DNA of 50,864 nt. It comes from Syntrophomonadaceae bacterium. GTDB taxonomy: Bacteria > Bacillota > DSM-12270 > Thermacetogeniales > Thermacetogeniaceae. The notes beneath the pieces are model-generated. The model made no database searches, had not been told where the DNA came from, and saw only the letters and a list, made by a program, of their open reading frames with translations. The translations under genes were made by a program, and so were the position numbers. The DNA is taken from assembly GCA_012840405.1 (NCBI GenBank), contig DULM01000125.1:1-50864 (forward strand). Direction: 5' to 3'. This document shows, in pieces, positions 19,143 to 27,673 of the stretch (position 1 is its first letter; every line of letters begins with the position of its first letter).

Positions 19143-19730
19143 TCATACCCCCTTGTCCTGCTCCCGAATGCTTTTTTCCCGCCTAATAATAGTAAGCAGT
19201 TCCTGGACAGCCCTCTCTATGACATCATTATAAACTACATAATCGTATTTTTTTGCTGCCAGTAATTCATCCGGTGCACAACTTAAACGCAGATTAATAG
19301 TCTTTTCATCATCAGTTCCTCTGCCGATGATCCGTTTGCTGAGTTCATCTAAAGATGGCGGCATAATAAAGATCAGCACTGCATCAGGAAAAACTCTCTT
19401 TACCTGTTGGCCCCCCTGAATATCCAACTCCAGTAAAACATCCTTTCCTGCCTGCAAGTTCTCTTCTACAGTTGAGCGCAGAGTACCATAATAGTTCCCA
19501 TACACCTCTGCCCACTCCAGAAAATCACCGGCATCTATATGTTTTTGGAACTCTTCACGGGAAACAAATATATAATCCACTCCGTTTTTTTCATTGGGAC
19601 GAGGATGCCTTGTAGTAAGCGATATAGAATAAACTAGATCAGGCAGTTCTCTTCTCAGCATTTGACAGATTGTGCCTTTACCGGAACCTGAAGGGCCCGA
19701 TACTACAATTAGTATTGGTTGTGCTGACAA
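19143..19730 (-). CDS. gmk: guanylate kinase
   Basis: Phosphorylates GMP to GDP. The P-loop is SGPSGSGKGT, and the GMP-binding part has TTRHPRPNEKNGVDYIFVS, with ELDIQGGQQVK and the lid segment RIIGRGTDDE following. The frame is open to 19790 but overlaps remA. I place the start at the TTG at 19728-19730, about seven bases after GGGGG, giving a 195-residue protein beginning MSAQPILIVVSG. The neighbouring TTG at 19733 is an alternative. Confidence 0.95.
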   Translation of the reverse strand: MSAQPILIVVSGPSGSGKGTICQMLRRELPDLVYSISLTTRHPRPNEKNGVDYIFVSREEFQKHIDAGDFLEWAEVYGNYYGTLRSTVEENLQAGKDVLLELDIQGGQQVKRVFPDAVLIFIMPPSLDELSKRIIGRGTDDEKTINLRLSCAPDELLAAKKYDYVVYNDVIERAVQELLTIIRREKSIREQDKGV

Positions 19731-19764
19731 CAAACATCCCCCTACATTTAAAAAAAGATGGAAA

Positions 19765-20037
19765 TTATTCCTTTTCTTCAACAACTGCAACAGTTTCTTT
19801 CGCAGTCAGACGATTGGCCACTGTTTCAGGTTGCACTGCAGAAAGGATCACATGATCACTGTCTGCAATGATTACCGCTCTGGTTCTTCTTCCATAAGTA
19901 GCATCGATCAGCATGCCCCTCTCCCTTGCTTCCTGAACAATACGCTTGATGGGGGCTGATTCAGGACTCACAATAGCTATAATCCGGTTAGCGGATACAA
20001 CATTCCCAAAACCGATATTCACCAATTTAATTTCCAT
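19765..20037 (-). CDS. remA: RemA family regulator (DUF370)
   Basis: RemA is a small DNA-binding activator of biofilm matrix and osmoprotection genes in Bacillus subtilis. This 90-residue protein begins [19 protein letters not shown] and contains SPESAPIKR and [11 protein letters not shown], the family signature. I chose the ATG at 20037 because GGGGAGG lies six bases upstream; the longer open frame to 20064 is not supported. It is in the conserved yicC-remA-gmk-rpoZ cluster. Its targets in this organism are unknown. Confidence 0.95.
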   Translation of the reverse strand: MEIKLVNIGFGNVVSANRIIAIVSPESAPIKRIVQEARERGMLIDATYGRRTRAVIIADSDHVILSAVQPETVANRLTAKETVAVVEEKE

Positions 20038-20056
20038 GTCAAACCTCCCCTTGGAA

Positions 20057-20935
20057 TCATTCAATATTTTGTGCTTGTTCCCTCATTTTTTCAATCTGAC
20101 TTTTTATCTCCACAACTAAAGGGGATATGACTAAATCTGCTGCTTTTGAACCAATTGTATTGACCTCTCTATTCATCTCCTGCAAGATAAACTCAATTTT
20201 TCTCCCCACTGGCTCACCAGTTCGCAGGCTTTCCTCCAGTTGTTCCAGATGACTGCTCAGGCGCACAAGCTCTTCAGTGATACTGCTTCTTTCAGCATAT
20301 AGCACCACTTCTGTAGCCAATCGTGACTCATCGATCTCATGGTCATCCAATAACTGGTGAAGTTTACTTTTCAGGCGTACTCTTAATTCTTCATTTAATT
20401 GAGGTCCACGTTCCTTGATCTTATCCAACAGCTCGGAGATGTATTTTTTGCGTTGGATAAAATCCTCGTATAATTTTGCCCCTTCCCGCTCACGCATCTC
20501 AAGGATCTCTTTTATTGCGTTCTGGAGGCTCTGCTGCACCACTGCCCAGACCTCCTCAATATCCTCTTCCTTTTCTTCTACCACCAGGACATCGGGAAAT
20601 CTGGACAGGTCATCCAGTTCAATTTCATACTCAATATTGAGAATTTCAGCCATTTCTCTCAGACATTTATCATAGGCAATCAATAATTCCTTGTCAAGCT
20701 TGACATTACGCTTCTTTTCACGGCGATCCTCAATATTAACATACACATCAAGATGACCTCTGACCACATGGTCATGGATCAGACTCTTGATCCTCTCCTC
20801 TAATTGGAAATAGGAACGGGATATCCTCACTGTTACTTCACGAAACCGATGATTAACACTGCGGATCTCTACCACAGCATGCAGTCCGTTTAAATCACAT
20901 TCACCCCGGCCAAAACCAGTCATACTTTTGATCAC
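20057..20935 (-). CDS. yicC: YicC family endoribonuclease
   Basis: The YicC family (YloC in Bacillus) consists of about 290-residue endoribonucleases that act on RNA such as small RNAs in Escherichia coli. This protein begins with the hallmark [11 protein letters not shown] and has EIRSVNHRF near 35 and the conserved C-terminal block [17 protein letters not shown]. Its middle is acidic and helical, probably coiled coil. The start is GTG at 20933-20935 with GGAGG seven bases upstream, giving 292 residues. Confidence 0.94.
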   Translation of the reverse strand: MIKSMTGFGRGECDLNGLHAVVEIRSVNHRFREVTVRISRSYFQLEERIKSLIHDHVVRGHLDVYVNIEDRREKKRNVKLDKELLIAYDKCLREMAEILNIEYEIELDDLSRFPDVLVVEEKEEDIEEVWAVVQQSLQNAIKEILEMREREGAKLYEDFIQRKKYISELLDKIKERGPQLNEELRVRLKSKLHQLLDDHEIDESRLATEVVLYAERSSITEELVRLSSHLEQLEESLRTGEPVGRKIEFILQEMNREVNTIGSKAADLVISPLVVEIKSQIEKMREQAQNIE

Positions 20936-20980
20936 TTTTTTTCCTCCTAATAAGCTCCCGGAACTTCCTTCCGGCATAAA

Positions 20981-22156
20981 TCAGAATTTAAATGTTCCAA
21001 AAGCCTTTTTCATCCTGGCAATGGCCTCCTGTAACCGCTCCTCCTCCAAGGTCAAACAAACCCTGACATAACCCTCTCCATATTTGCCATAACCGGTACC
21101 AGGTGTGATCACAACTGCTGTCTTTTCCAATACCAGTTCCGCAAATTCAGCAGAAGTGAAACCTTCTGGCACAGGCAACCACAGATAGAAAGTCCCCTTC
21201 GGAACAGAGTTGATTTTCCATCCCAAATCTGCAAAACCTTTTAATGCCAGATCACGCCTTTTTTGATATATCTGCCGCATTTTTTCCACACAATCCTGGG
21301 ATCCCTCTAAAGCCGCAATTCCGGCATACTGCACTGCCTGAAAAGCACCGGAATCAAGGTTGGACTTTAAGGTGGTGAGAGTTTTGATAACTTCTGCATT
21401 ACCAGCTGCCCACCCTATACGCCATCCAGTCATATTATAGGTTTTAGAGAGGGAGTGGAATTCAATTCCTACATCTTTGGCACCAGCGGCCTCTAAGAAG
21501 CTGGGAGCAATATACCCATCAAAGGTAATTTCAGAATAAGCTGCATCATGACAGACGATCAGGTCATACTCACGGGCGAATGCTACCACATCCTGATAAA
21601 ACTCCTTGGTACAGGTAGCTCCAGTGGGATTATTGGGATAGTTGATAAACATCAGTTTAGCCTTTTTTGCTATATCAGTAGGGATACTGCCCAGGTCAGG
21701 GAGGAAATTATTCTCACTTTTAAGGGGTAATAAATAATTTTCAGCCCCAGCCAGAGAGGCACCGATGCCGTAGACAGGGTATCCCGGGTCAGGGATCAGG
21801 GCCACGTCACCCTCCTGCAGGTAGCAAAAAGAGATATGAGCAATCCCCTCCTTGGATCCGATCAGGGTCACAACTTCAGATGCCGGATCCAGGTTAACCT
21901 GAAAGCGACGCTGATACCAATCCGCAACAGCCTTCCGGAAAGCCAACATTCCAGCACTAGAAGGGTAACGGTGGTTTTCGGGATTGTTCGCTTGCTCTAT
22001 CAACTTCTGTACAATATGAGGGGGTGTGGGAAGATCAGGGTCCCCAATCCCCAAACTTATCACATCAACCTTCTTTGCTTTCAATTCCTCTATCTTCTGC
22101 TCAATACGGGCAAAAAGATAAGGTGGTAGGGTTGTCAGTCGGTCAGCAATTTTCAT
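20981..22156 (-). CDS. dapL: LL-diaminopimelate aminotransferase
   Basis: A fold-type I PLP aminotransferase. It has [14 protein letters not shown] at the N-terminus, YPNNPTGA for substrate binding, [11 protein letters not shown], and the PLP lysine in [14 protein letters not shown]. With 391 residues and these blocks it fits the DapL group, which converts tetrahydrodipicolinate directly to LL-diaminopimelate. Its position directly after dapF supports this over a generic aspartate aminotransferase. The start at ATG 22156 has AGGAG nine bases upstream. The DapL route bypasses the acylated intermediates of DapD/DapE-type pathways. Confidence 0.88.
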   Translation of the reverse strand: MKIADRLTTLPPYLFARIEQKIEELKAKKVDVISLGIGDPDLPTPPHIVQKLIEQANNPENHRYPSSAGMLAFRKAVADWYQRRFQVNLDPASEVVTLIGSKEGIAHISFCYLQEGDVALIPDPGYPVYGIGASLAGAENYLLPLKSENNFLPDLGSIPTDIAKKAKLMFINYPNNPTGATCTKEFYQDVVAFAREYDLIVCHDAAYSEITFDGYIAPSFLEAAGAKDVGIEFHSLSKTYNMTGWRIGWAAGNAEVIKTLTTLKSNLDSGAFQAVQYAGIAALEGSQDCVEKMRQIYQKRRDLALKGFADLGWKINSVPKGTFYLWLPVPEGFTSAEFAELVLEKTAVVITPGTGYGKYGEGYVRVCLTLEEERLQEAIARMKKAFGTFKF

Positions 22157-22186
22157 CTTCATCATCTCCTTAACTTTGTTTCTCAT

Positions 22187-23059
22187 CTATTCATCTATAC
22201 TCCCCCAAAAATCGGGTGTCAATTTCCCTTCAAAAACCTCTTCAGCTGGTCCGGTCATATAGACGTGGTTATTCTTCTCCCATTCCACTAAAAGCCTGCC
22301 ACCAGGCAGGTTTACCTCCACTCGCCTATCCAGATAACCGCTCAAAGAGCCTCCTACTGCCACAGCACAGGCACCTGTCCCACAAGCCTGGGTTTCTCCT
22401 ACTCCTCGTTCCCATACCCGCATGCGCACACTCCCCGGATTTAACACTTCCACAAACTCCACATTGGTTTTCGCCGGGAAGAAATGGCTGCACTCCAGGC
22501 GGGGGCCAAGGCTAGTTACTGGAGCTTGCTCAACATCTGAAACAAACAAGATACAGTGGGGGTTGCCCATGGAAACAGCAGTGATCTTCAGGGGCTGGCC
22601 GTCGATCTCAATTTCTTCATTGATGAGCCTAGACCCAGCAAAACCAACTGCAGGGATTAAATCCCTCTCCAAAATAGGCTCTCCCATATCCACCCTCACT
22701 GCTTTAACCTTTCCATGATCAAGGATCAGCTCTGGTATCTTCATTCCTGCTTTTGTTTGTATAGAAAATGATCTATCATTTACCAAGCCTCTGGTATAAA
22801 GATATTTGGCTACACAGCGAATAGCATTTCCACACATCTCCGCTTCTGAGCCATCTGCGTTGAAAATACGCATATTAAACTCTCCCTGGTCATCCCGAAA
22901 TACAAAAACCAGGCCGTCCCCACCGATCCCTTTATTTCGGTCACAAACCCGCTGGGCAAAAATAGATCTCCTTTCCTCAGGAAGAGAAAAAGGAGAGATA
23001 TTCATTATTATAAAATCATTACCTAAACCGTGCCATTTGGTGAACAACAAGGCCATCAT
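22187..23059 (-). CDS. dapF: diaminopimelate epimerase
   Basis: Interconverts LL- and meso-diaminopimelate for lysine and peptidoglycan. Both catalytic cysteines are present, in SEAEMCGNAIRC and ETQACGTGACAVA. The protein starts near LLFTKWHGLGNDFI, the family opening. The start is uncertain: two ATGs (23059, 23056) and two TTGs follow AAAGGA closely, and the TTG about nine bases downstream would be best spaced. I give the first ATG, for 290 residues. Together with dapL it supplies meso-diaminopimelate. Confidence 0.94.
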   Translation of the reverse strand: MMALLFTKWHGLGNDFIIMNISPFSLPEERRSIFAQRVCDRNKGIGGDGLVFVFRDDQGEFNMRIFNADGSEAEMCGNAIRCVAKYLYTRGLVNDRSFSIQTKAGMKIPELILDHGKVKAVRVDMGEPILERDLIPAVGFAGSRLINEEIEIDGQPLKITAVSMGNPHCILFVSDVEQAPVTSLGPRLECSHFFPAKTNVEFVEVLNPGSVRMRVWERGVGETQACGTGACAVAVGGSLSGYLDRRVEVNLPGGRLLVEWEKNNHVYMTGPAEEVFEGKLTPDFWGSIDE

Positions 23060-23277
23060 TCCTTTAATGAAAAATAAAGCACAAAAAGCATAAAACACTT
23101 GTAAATAGATTAACCCATCTCCATCAAATCAGCAAGTATTAATAGTGAAATGAGTAGCACAAGGTCTGTTTTTAACAAACAGCTCGGTAAGGCTTTTCGG
23201 AAGTAGATCTCGGTAGTAGATCACTGAAAAACATAATGCTACAATAACAATGCAAGTTTTTTAAAGGGGTATTAATC
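23060..23277. other. divergent intergenic region between dapF and rqcH
   Basis: The region must hold start signals for both genes, but neither promoter is clear. For rqcH there is a TACAAT at 23243-23248 without a good -35 box. A 6-bp hairpin (CTGTTT / AAACAG) lies near 23167-23183, and AGTAGATC is repeated about 14 bases apart at 23202-23224. No small ORF is convincing. Confidence 0.4.
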
Positions 23278-25032
23278 ATGTCACCAGATGGTATAACCTT
23301 AAATCTGATTATAAGAGAACTACAGGAAATGCTTATACCAAGCAGGGTTGAACGGATCTATCAGCCGGAAAAACAAGAAATTGTCTTGAACTTGCGCTCT
23401 TCAAGAAAGAGCCACCGGCTTTTGATTTCCGCCCAGGCTGAAAACGCCCGCCTACATCTGACAACACAAGAAAAGAAAAACCCCCTCACACCACCTCTTT
23501 TCTGCACTGTGCTGAGAAAGTACCTGGAGGGAAGCAGACTGACCGCTATTAAGCAGAAGGGTTTGGACAGGGTTGTGAACATAACCTTTTCCCGTATTGC
23601 GGAAAGTGGTGAATTTCAGGATCTTGTTTTGGTGGTGGAGATCATGGGGAAACACAGCAATATCATCCTACTGGATCCCTCCAACCGGATCATAGATGGG
23701 ATCAAACGCTACTCTCATACCTTGAGCAGACACAGGGAGGTTCTGCCGGGACGTGAATATGTGGCACCACCCTCGCAAAACAAGGTGCACCCACTGGATC
23801 TTTCTGAAGATAGATTTGTACAGCTGATGATCGGTCAGCCACTAGAGAAGAGCCTTCAAGCAATCCTTTTTCAGCAGATCGAAGGATTGAGCCCTGTACT
23901 GGCAAAGGAAATAGTCCTGCAGGCAGGAATTGAACCTGAACTGAGGCTGGAGTACTGTGGGGAACATGAACTGCGGTCCCTCTGGCGGTCATTACTAAAT
24001 TTTTTATTCCCTCTCCTCAACGGCAAAATGCTGGATCCGGTCGTGGTTTATGAGGGGAAACAGCCAGTTTTTTATACTCCCTGTCCCTTTACCCAATACC
24101 AGGGCCTGACACTAACACACTGCAGTTCGGTTAATGAGGCTTTAGATAAGTTTTACCAAGCTCGTCTGGAGATCAACACCTTCCAGCAGACTAAAGCCCA
24201 TCTAGCAGCATTGATCAAACATGAGCTTTCCCGTTTAAACAAAAAACTCCTGGCACAAGAGCAGGATGAAGCTGAAGCACAAAAAGCAATGAAATACCGC
24301 TTGCAGGGGGAAATGATCTATGCTCACCTGCATACCATTGAAAAAGGTGCCCGGGAAGCGACCCTACCCAACCTTTATGAACCCGAGAGCCCACCGATAA
24401 AAATTACGCTGGATCCATCATTATCGGCTGCTCAAAATGCCCAGAGGCTTTTTCACAAATATAACAAGGCCCGGGACACACTAAAAAGTTTACAGAAGCA
24501 TAAAAAAGAGACAATAGCAGAGATTCGCTACTTGAGCACTATTCAATTTGCCCTGGAAGAGGCAGATACCTTAAAGGAGCTCCATGAGATTCAAGCCGAA
24601 CTTGTGGAAGCAGGGTACCTGCATAGCAAAGAAAAAAATAAGGATAAGAAAAAGCTGCAAAAAAAAGAAGCTCCTCAGATCAAACAAATAACATCCCAGG
24701 ACGGATTTACCATCCTCATCGGTAAAAATAATAAACAAAACGACTATTTGACCATGCGCCTTGCTAAGGATGAGGACTACTGGCTCCATGCAAAAGAGAG
24801 CGCCGGAGCCCATGTGGTAGTCAAAAGCAAGCCCGGCCAGGAGGTACCCCCTACCACATTGGAGGAGGCTGCAGGGCTGGCTGCCTATTTCAGTGAAGCA
24901 AGGCATTCATCGAAAGTGCCTGTTGATTGTACTAAGAGAAAAAATGTCAGCAAGCCTGCAGGTGCGCGGCCTGGCTTTGTCATTTACAGAAATTATGAAA
25001 CCTTTTATGTCAATCCAAAAGCTCCTGAATAG
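23278..25032 (+). CDS. rqcH: RqcH (NFACT family) ribosome quality-control protein
   Basis: RqcH binds obstructed 50S subunits and recruits tRNA-Ala to add C-terminal alanine tails that mark stalled nascent chains for decay. The 584-residue protein has the NFACT-N domain (about 1-200) with the essential Asp97-Arg98 pair in GLDRVV. The middle has HhH and long coiled-coil segments (about 290-455). The C-terminal NFACT-R domain has LAKDEDYWLHAKESAGAHVV and PGFVIYRNYETF. The start is ATG with AAAGGGG upstream. It is the only plus-strand gene in the window. A 12-base inverted repeat brackets its last codons. Confidence 0.96.
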   Translation: MSPDGITLNLIIRELQEMLIPSRVERIYQPEKQEIVLNLRSSRKSHRLLISAQAENARLHLTTQEKKNPLTPPLFCTVLRKYLEGSRLTAIKQKGLDRVVNITFSRIAESGEFQDLVLVVEIMGKHSNIILLDPSNRIIDGIKRYSHTLSRHREVLPGREYVAPPSQNKVHPLDLSEDRFVQLMIGQPLEKSLQAILFQQIEGLSPVLAKEIVLQAGIEPELRLEYCGEHELRSLWRSLLNFLFPLLNGKMLDPVVVYEGKQPVFYTPCPFTQYQGLTLTHCSSVNEALDKFYQARLEINTFQQTKAHLAALIKHELSRLNKKLLAQEQDEAEAQKAMKYRLQGEMIYAHLHTIEKGAREATLPNLYEPESPPIKITLDPSLSAAQNAQRLFHKYNKARDTLKSLQKHKKETIAEIRYLSTIQFALEEADTLKELHEIQAELVEAGYLHSKEKNKDKKKLQKKEAPQIKQITSQDGFTILIGKNNKQNDYLTMRLAKDEDYWLHAKESAGAHVVVKSKPGQEVPPTTLEEAAGLAAYFSEARHSSKVPVDCTKRKNVSKPAGARPGFVIYRNYETFYVNPKAPE

Positions 25033-25105
25033 GCCGCGCACCGGTCTTACTCTATACCAGAACAATCCAATATCTTTTTCGCTTATGGAAAAACAGCTTA
25101 ACCTT

Positions 25106-25777
25106 TTATGAAGGTCTTCCCCTTTTACGGCGGTCCTTTTCTGTGAGGATCAGGAATAACAAAACCCCCACACCGATCAGAGTAAACACCATTAATGTGC
25201 CAACTGAAATAAACATTTCACCTGTTGAAAATCGGGTTATTGCCGCTGAAAACAGCCCAAAGAGCAATACCCCTACAGATAAACCATAGATAGCAGCCCG
25301 GATCATATTCATCCCATACCTTTGGCGTGTTTCTCTGATCAGGATACTGAAGGTAAGCAGTGCCCCTCCTGCAACTGTGAAGATCCCAGAGCCCACAACT
25401 GATTCTCCGGGCATTTTCATATAATACAGCATGACAACAGTAAAGAGCCCGAACAATGAGAGCAGAACACCGGCCACAATCCCTACTGTAGATATTCGCT
25501 CCCTCCATGTAGAAAATACAGGATGCTGTACACCACTGTCTCCATATTTGCGCATCTCCTCTACCAAGCCGCTTAAATCACCAATTGTAATCACCGCCTC
25601 TTTAAAAGCCTGTTCCTCATCCATACCCCGGGAAATATAGTCTTCAATTTTCTCTTTTAAATTAGTGGCAAGTTCTTCTTTTAAGTCAAAGAGCTGCTGA
25701 CTTGGCTTCACATCAGAGAACAGATGATCAATATATTTGTTCACTTTTAAATCTAGGGTTTGTTCATTATTTCCCAT
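25106..25777 (-). CDS. HAAS/DUF1700-like membrane protein
   Basis: A 223-residue protein with two parts. Residues 1-90 are a soluble helical domain with ELATNLKEKIEDYISRGM and AITIGD-like spacing (AVITIGDLSGLVEEM), typical of the permease-prefix/HAAS domain. The rest has about five membrane segments and ends in a basic tail, EKDRRKRGRPS. Its gene overlaps the 3' end of the padR gene, an arrangement seen often in Firmicutes, where PadR regulators control an adjacent HAAS protein. The true start may be any of TTG-ATG-ATG; the last ATG has the best spacing after AGGGGGG. Function unknown. Confidence 0.8.
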   Translation of the reverse strand: MGNNEQTLDLKVNKYIDHLFSDVKPSQQLFDLKEELATNLKEKIEDYISRGMDEEQAFKEAVITIGDLSGLVEEMRKYGDSGVQHPVFSTWRERISTVGIVAGVLLSLFGLFTVVMLYYMKMPGESVVGSGIFTVAGGALLTFSILIRETRQRYGMNMIRAAIYGLSVGVLLFGLFSAAITRFSTGEMFISVGTLMVFTLIGVGVLLFLILTEKDRRKRGRPS

Positions 25778-26117
25778 CATCAAGCCCCCCTTTAATCAAT
25801 CTTTCTAATACCTCTTTGGCAAAGTCCCAATCTTGTCTGTTTTTTTCGTAGCGCTCTCTGCCTTTATCTGTTATGCGATAGTATTTGCGCCTGCCCCCCT
25901 GGCTTTCATCACCCCAATAGGAAACTATTAATCCCTCCTGCTCCAATCTGCGATAAGCTGTATAGAGGGTCGCTTCCTTGAGTTCATATTGATTGCCGCT
26001 CAATTCAATGATCTTTTTATAGATCTCATAGCCATAGCTGTCACCCTGGCGAAGTATATTGAGAATAATTGTATCGGTATGGCCTCTGATCAGATCTGTG
26101 GAAATCATACCGCTCAT
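25767..26117 (-). CDS. PadR family transcriptional regulator
   Basis: A 116-residue winged-helix regulator with the PadR signature: LNILRQGDSYGYEIYKKI, LKEATLYTAYRRLEQEGLI, then SYWGDESQGGRRKYYRITDKG, and a short C-terminal helix for dimerisation. The first ATG at 26117 follows GGGGG at normal spacing. A perfect 16-base palindrome fills the spacer of its promoter (26138-26166), so it probably represses itself and the downstream membrane protein gene. PadR regulators often respond to small hydrophobic ligands; none is indicated here. Confidence 0.93.
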   Translation of the reverse strand: MSGMISTDLIRGHTDTIILNILRQGDSYGYEIYKKIIELSGNQYELKEATLYTAYRRLEQEGLIVSYWGDESQGGRRKYYRITDKGRERYEKNRQDWDFAKEVLERLIKGGLDDGK

Positions 26118-26137
26118 CCTATCGCCCCCTCACATAC

Positions 26138-26166
26138 ATAATAAGACATAGTACTATGTCTGTCAA
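26138..26166 (-). promoter_or_regulatory. padR promoter with operator palindrome in the spacer
   Basis: On the minus strand, TTGACA (26166-26161) and TATTAT (26143-26138) are separated by exactly 17 bases. Sixteen of those, 26145-26160, form the perfect palindrome GACATAGTACTATGTC. Known PadR operators are inverted repeats of the ATGT/ACAT type. A dimer bound here would block RNA polymerase. Confidence 0.85.
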
Positions 26167-26251
26167 GGTAGTATGGCACAAATATATATCACATATCCTT
26201 GGTTGACCTAAAATGATAGAAGACTGTGCTCTTTAGCTTGCTTCACCTGAT

Positions 26252-26280
26252 AAAAAAGAAAAGGGTGTCGGACCACCCTT
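26252..26280 (-). terminator. intrinsic terminator of the pyrimidine operon
   Basis: On the minus strand, AAGGGTG / CACCCTT (26280-26274 with 26267-26261), a 6-base loop, then TTCTTTTTT. It lies about 90 bases beyond the pyrE stop, after the heptamer array, and ends the pyr operon. Confidence 0.85.
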
Positions 26281-26305
26281 AATAATCATTTTGCTTATCA
26301 ATTAT

Positions 26306-26373
26306 TCTAACTTATAACCACTAATCACCTATAACCAATCATCTAACCACCGACGACTAACCACCAACCACTA
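26306..26373 (-). repeat. degenerate TGGTTAG heptamer array after pyrE
   Basis: On the minus strand, about nine units near TGGTTAG (TGGTTGG, TGGTTAG, TCGTCGG, TGGTTAG and so on) run from the pyrE stop codon toward the terminator. The TAG stop of pyrE fits the unit's own phase. The period of seven is shared with the GAAGTCN arrays at 2752-2890 and 42465-42645, but the unit differs. Confidence 0.65.
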
Positions 26374-26943
26374 TTCCTTCCTGCTCCCAGGCTTTACTAC
26401 CGGAATACCCTCCCGGCACAAGGGGCAGTCATCAGGAGCATAGGTTTCTATATCAAGTTTGAGCAGTGGATGAAATGGCACACCAAAATCCAGCTCTCCA
26501 CTGTGGCGATCTACCAGAGAGCCGACACCTACAACTACTCCACCATATCCCTCTACCATGTTAATCACCTCTTTAGTGGAGCCGCCGGTTGTTACCACAT
26601 CCTCCACCACTAAAACTCTTTCTCCCTTTTCGATCTCAAATCCACGGCGCAGGGTCATCTTTCCCTCTTCCCGCTCTGAGAAGATAGCCCTAACTCCCAG
26701 GGCTCGCCCTACCTCCTGAGCGATAACAATACCCCCGATGGCAGGGCCCACAACTAAGTCAGGATCTAGATCTCTGAACTTGTCAGCAATTCTCTGCCCT
26801 AATTTTTCCGCCAGATCAGGGTACATCAAGACCCTGGCACACTGGACATAGCGGTTGCTGTGCAGCCCTGAGGTCAAACGAAAATGCCCCTCTAAAAGAG
26901 CTCCTCGCTCTTTAAAAAGCTCAACAAGTTCCTGTTCTTTCAT
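26371..26943 (-). CDS. pyrE: orotate phosphoribosyltransferase
   Basis: Joins orotate to PRPP to form orotidine 5'-phosphate. The PRPP-binding motif is VLVVEDVVTTGGSTKEV near residue 110. The N-terminal segment FRLTSGLHSNRYVQCARVL and the C-terminal CPLCREGIPVVKPGSR are typical of the shorter type found in Firmicutes and archaea. Length is 190 residues. Its ATG overlaps the pyrF stop (ATGA). It is the last gene of the pyr operon. Confidence 0.96.
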   Translation of the reverse strand: MKEQELVELFKERGALLEGHFRLTSGLHSNRYVQCARVLMYPDLAEKLGQRIADKFRDLDPDLVVGPAIGGIVIAQEVGRALGVRAIFSEREEGKMTLRRGFEIEKGERVLVVEDVVTTGGSTKEVINMVEGYGGVVVGVGSLVDRHSGELDFGVPFHPLLKLDIETYAPDDCPLCREGIPVVKPGSRKE

Positions 26944-27659
26944 TTTAATGCCTCCTCCATTTCTTCTACGATCTCTAAAGCCGCCTGACGGGGATCCGGT
27001 GCCTGCACTATAGGACGCCCCACCACAATGTAATCCACCCCGGCCTTTACAGCGTCAGCAGGTGTGCTGATCCTTTTTTGATCACCTGCTCCTGCTCCCG
27101 CAGGCCTGATCCCTGGGGTAACGATTAGGAAATTACCGCCGCAGTGCTGGCGGATTGCTGTGATCTCCACAGGGGAGGCCACAACACCTGAGAGCCCGCA
27201 CTCCTCTGCCTGTTCGGCCCAGAAGATCACCTGCTCAAGGGGTGACCTGTTGATCCCCAGATCCCGGTGCAATTCCTCAGCACCGAGGCTGGTCAGGACT
27301 GTAACAGCCAGTATTTTAGGAGGGTTCTTACCTGCAGACTCTTCCCTTACAGCATCCACTACAGCCTTCATCATCTCCCTGCCGCCTGCTGCGTGCACAT
27401 TGAACATTTCAACACCCAACCTGGCAGCGGCACGCCCTGCTTGGGCAACTGTTCGGGGTATATCATGAAATTTCAGGTCCAAAAAGACCCTTCCCCCTTT
27501 TTGCTGGATCTCTTCTACAAAGGAGGGACCGAAATTACAGAAGGGCTCCAAACCTATTTTAAACATACCGCAGCAGTCATGAAGCAGGGCAACCAGTTCC
27601 AGTGCCTTTTCTCGTTCAGGAACATCCAGTGCCACAATCAATCTATCTTTTGCCTGCAT
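26940..27659 (-). CDS. pyrF: orotidine 5'-phosphate decarboxylase
   Basis: Makes UMP from OMP. The TIM-barrel protein of 239 residues starts with RLIVALDVPEREKAL and has the catalytic Lys-Asp network in VFLDLKFHDIPRTV near 60, followed by GVVASPVEI and the phosphate-binding VTPGIRPAGAG and YIVVGRPI. The start is ATG with GGAGTG upstream. It follows pyrD by 14 bases. Confidence 0.97.
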   Translation of the reverse strand: MQAKDRLIVALDVPEREKALELVALLHDCCGMFKIGLEPFCNFGPSFVEEIQQKGGRVFLDLKFHDIPRTVAQAGRAAARLGVEMFNVHAAGGREMMKAVVDAVREESAGKNPPKILAVTVLTSLGAEELHRDLGINRSPLEQVIFWAEQAEECGLSGVVASPVEITAIRQHCGGNFLIVTPGIRPAGAGAGDQKRISTPADAVKAGVDYIVVGRPIVQAPDPRQAALEIVEEMEEALK

Positions 27660-27673
27660 CTAAATCACTCCAA

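Noticed and set aside
23160-23185. Hairpin CTGTTT / AAACAG as a terminator
   Set aside because: No gene ends nearby on either strand and there is no T tract after the stem.
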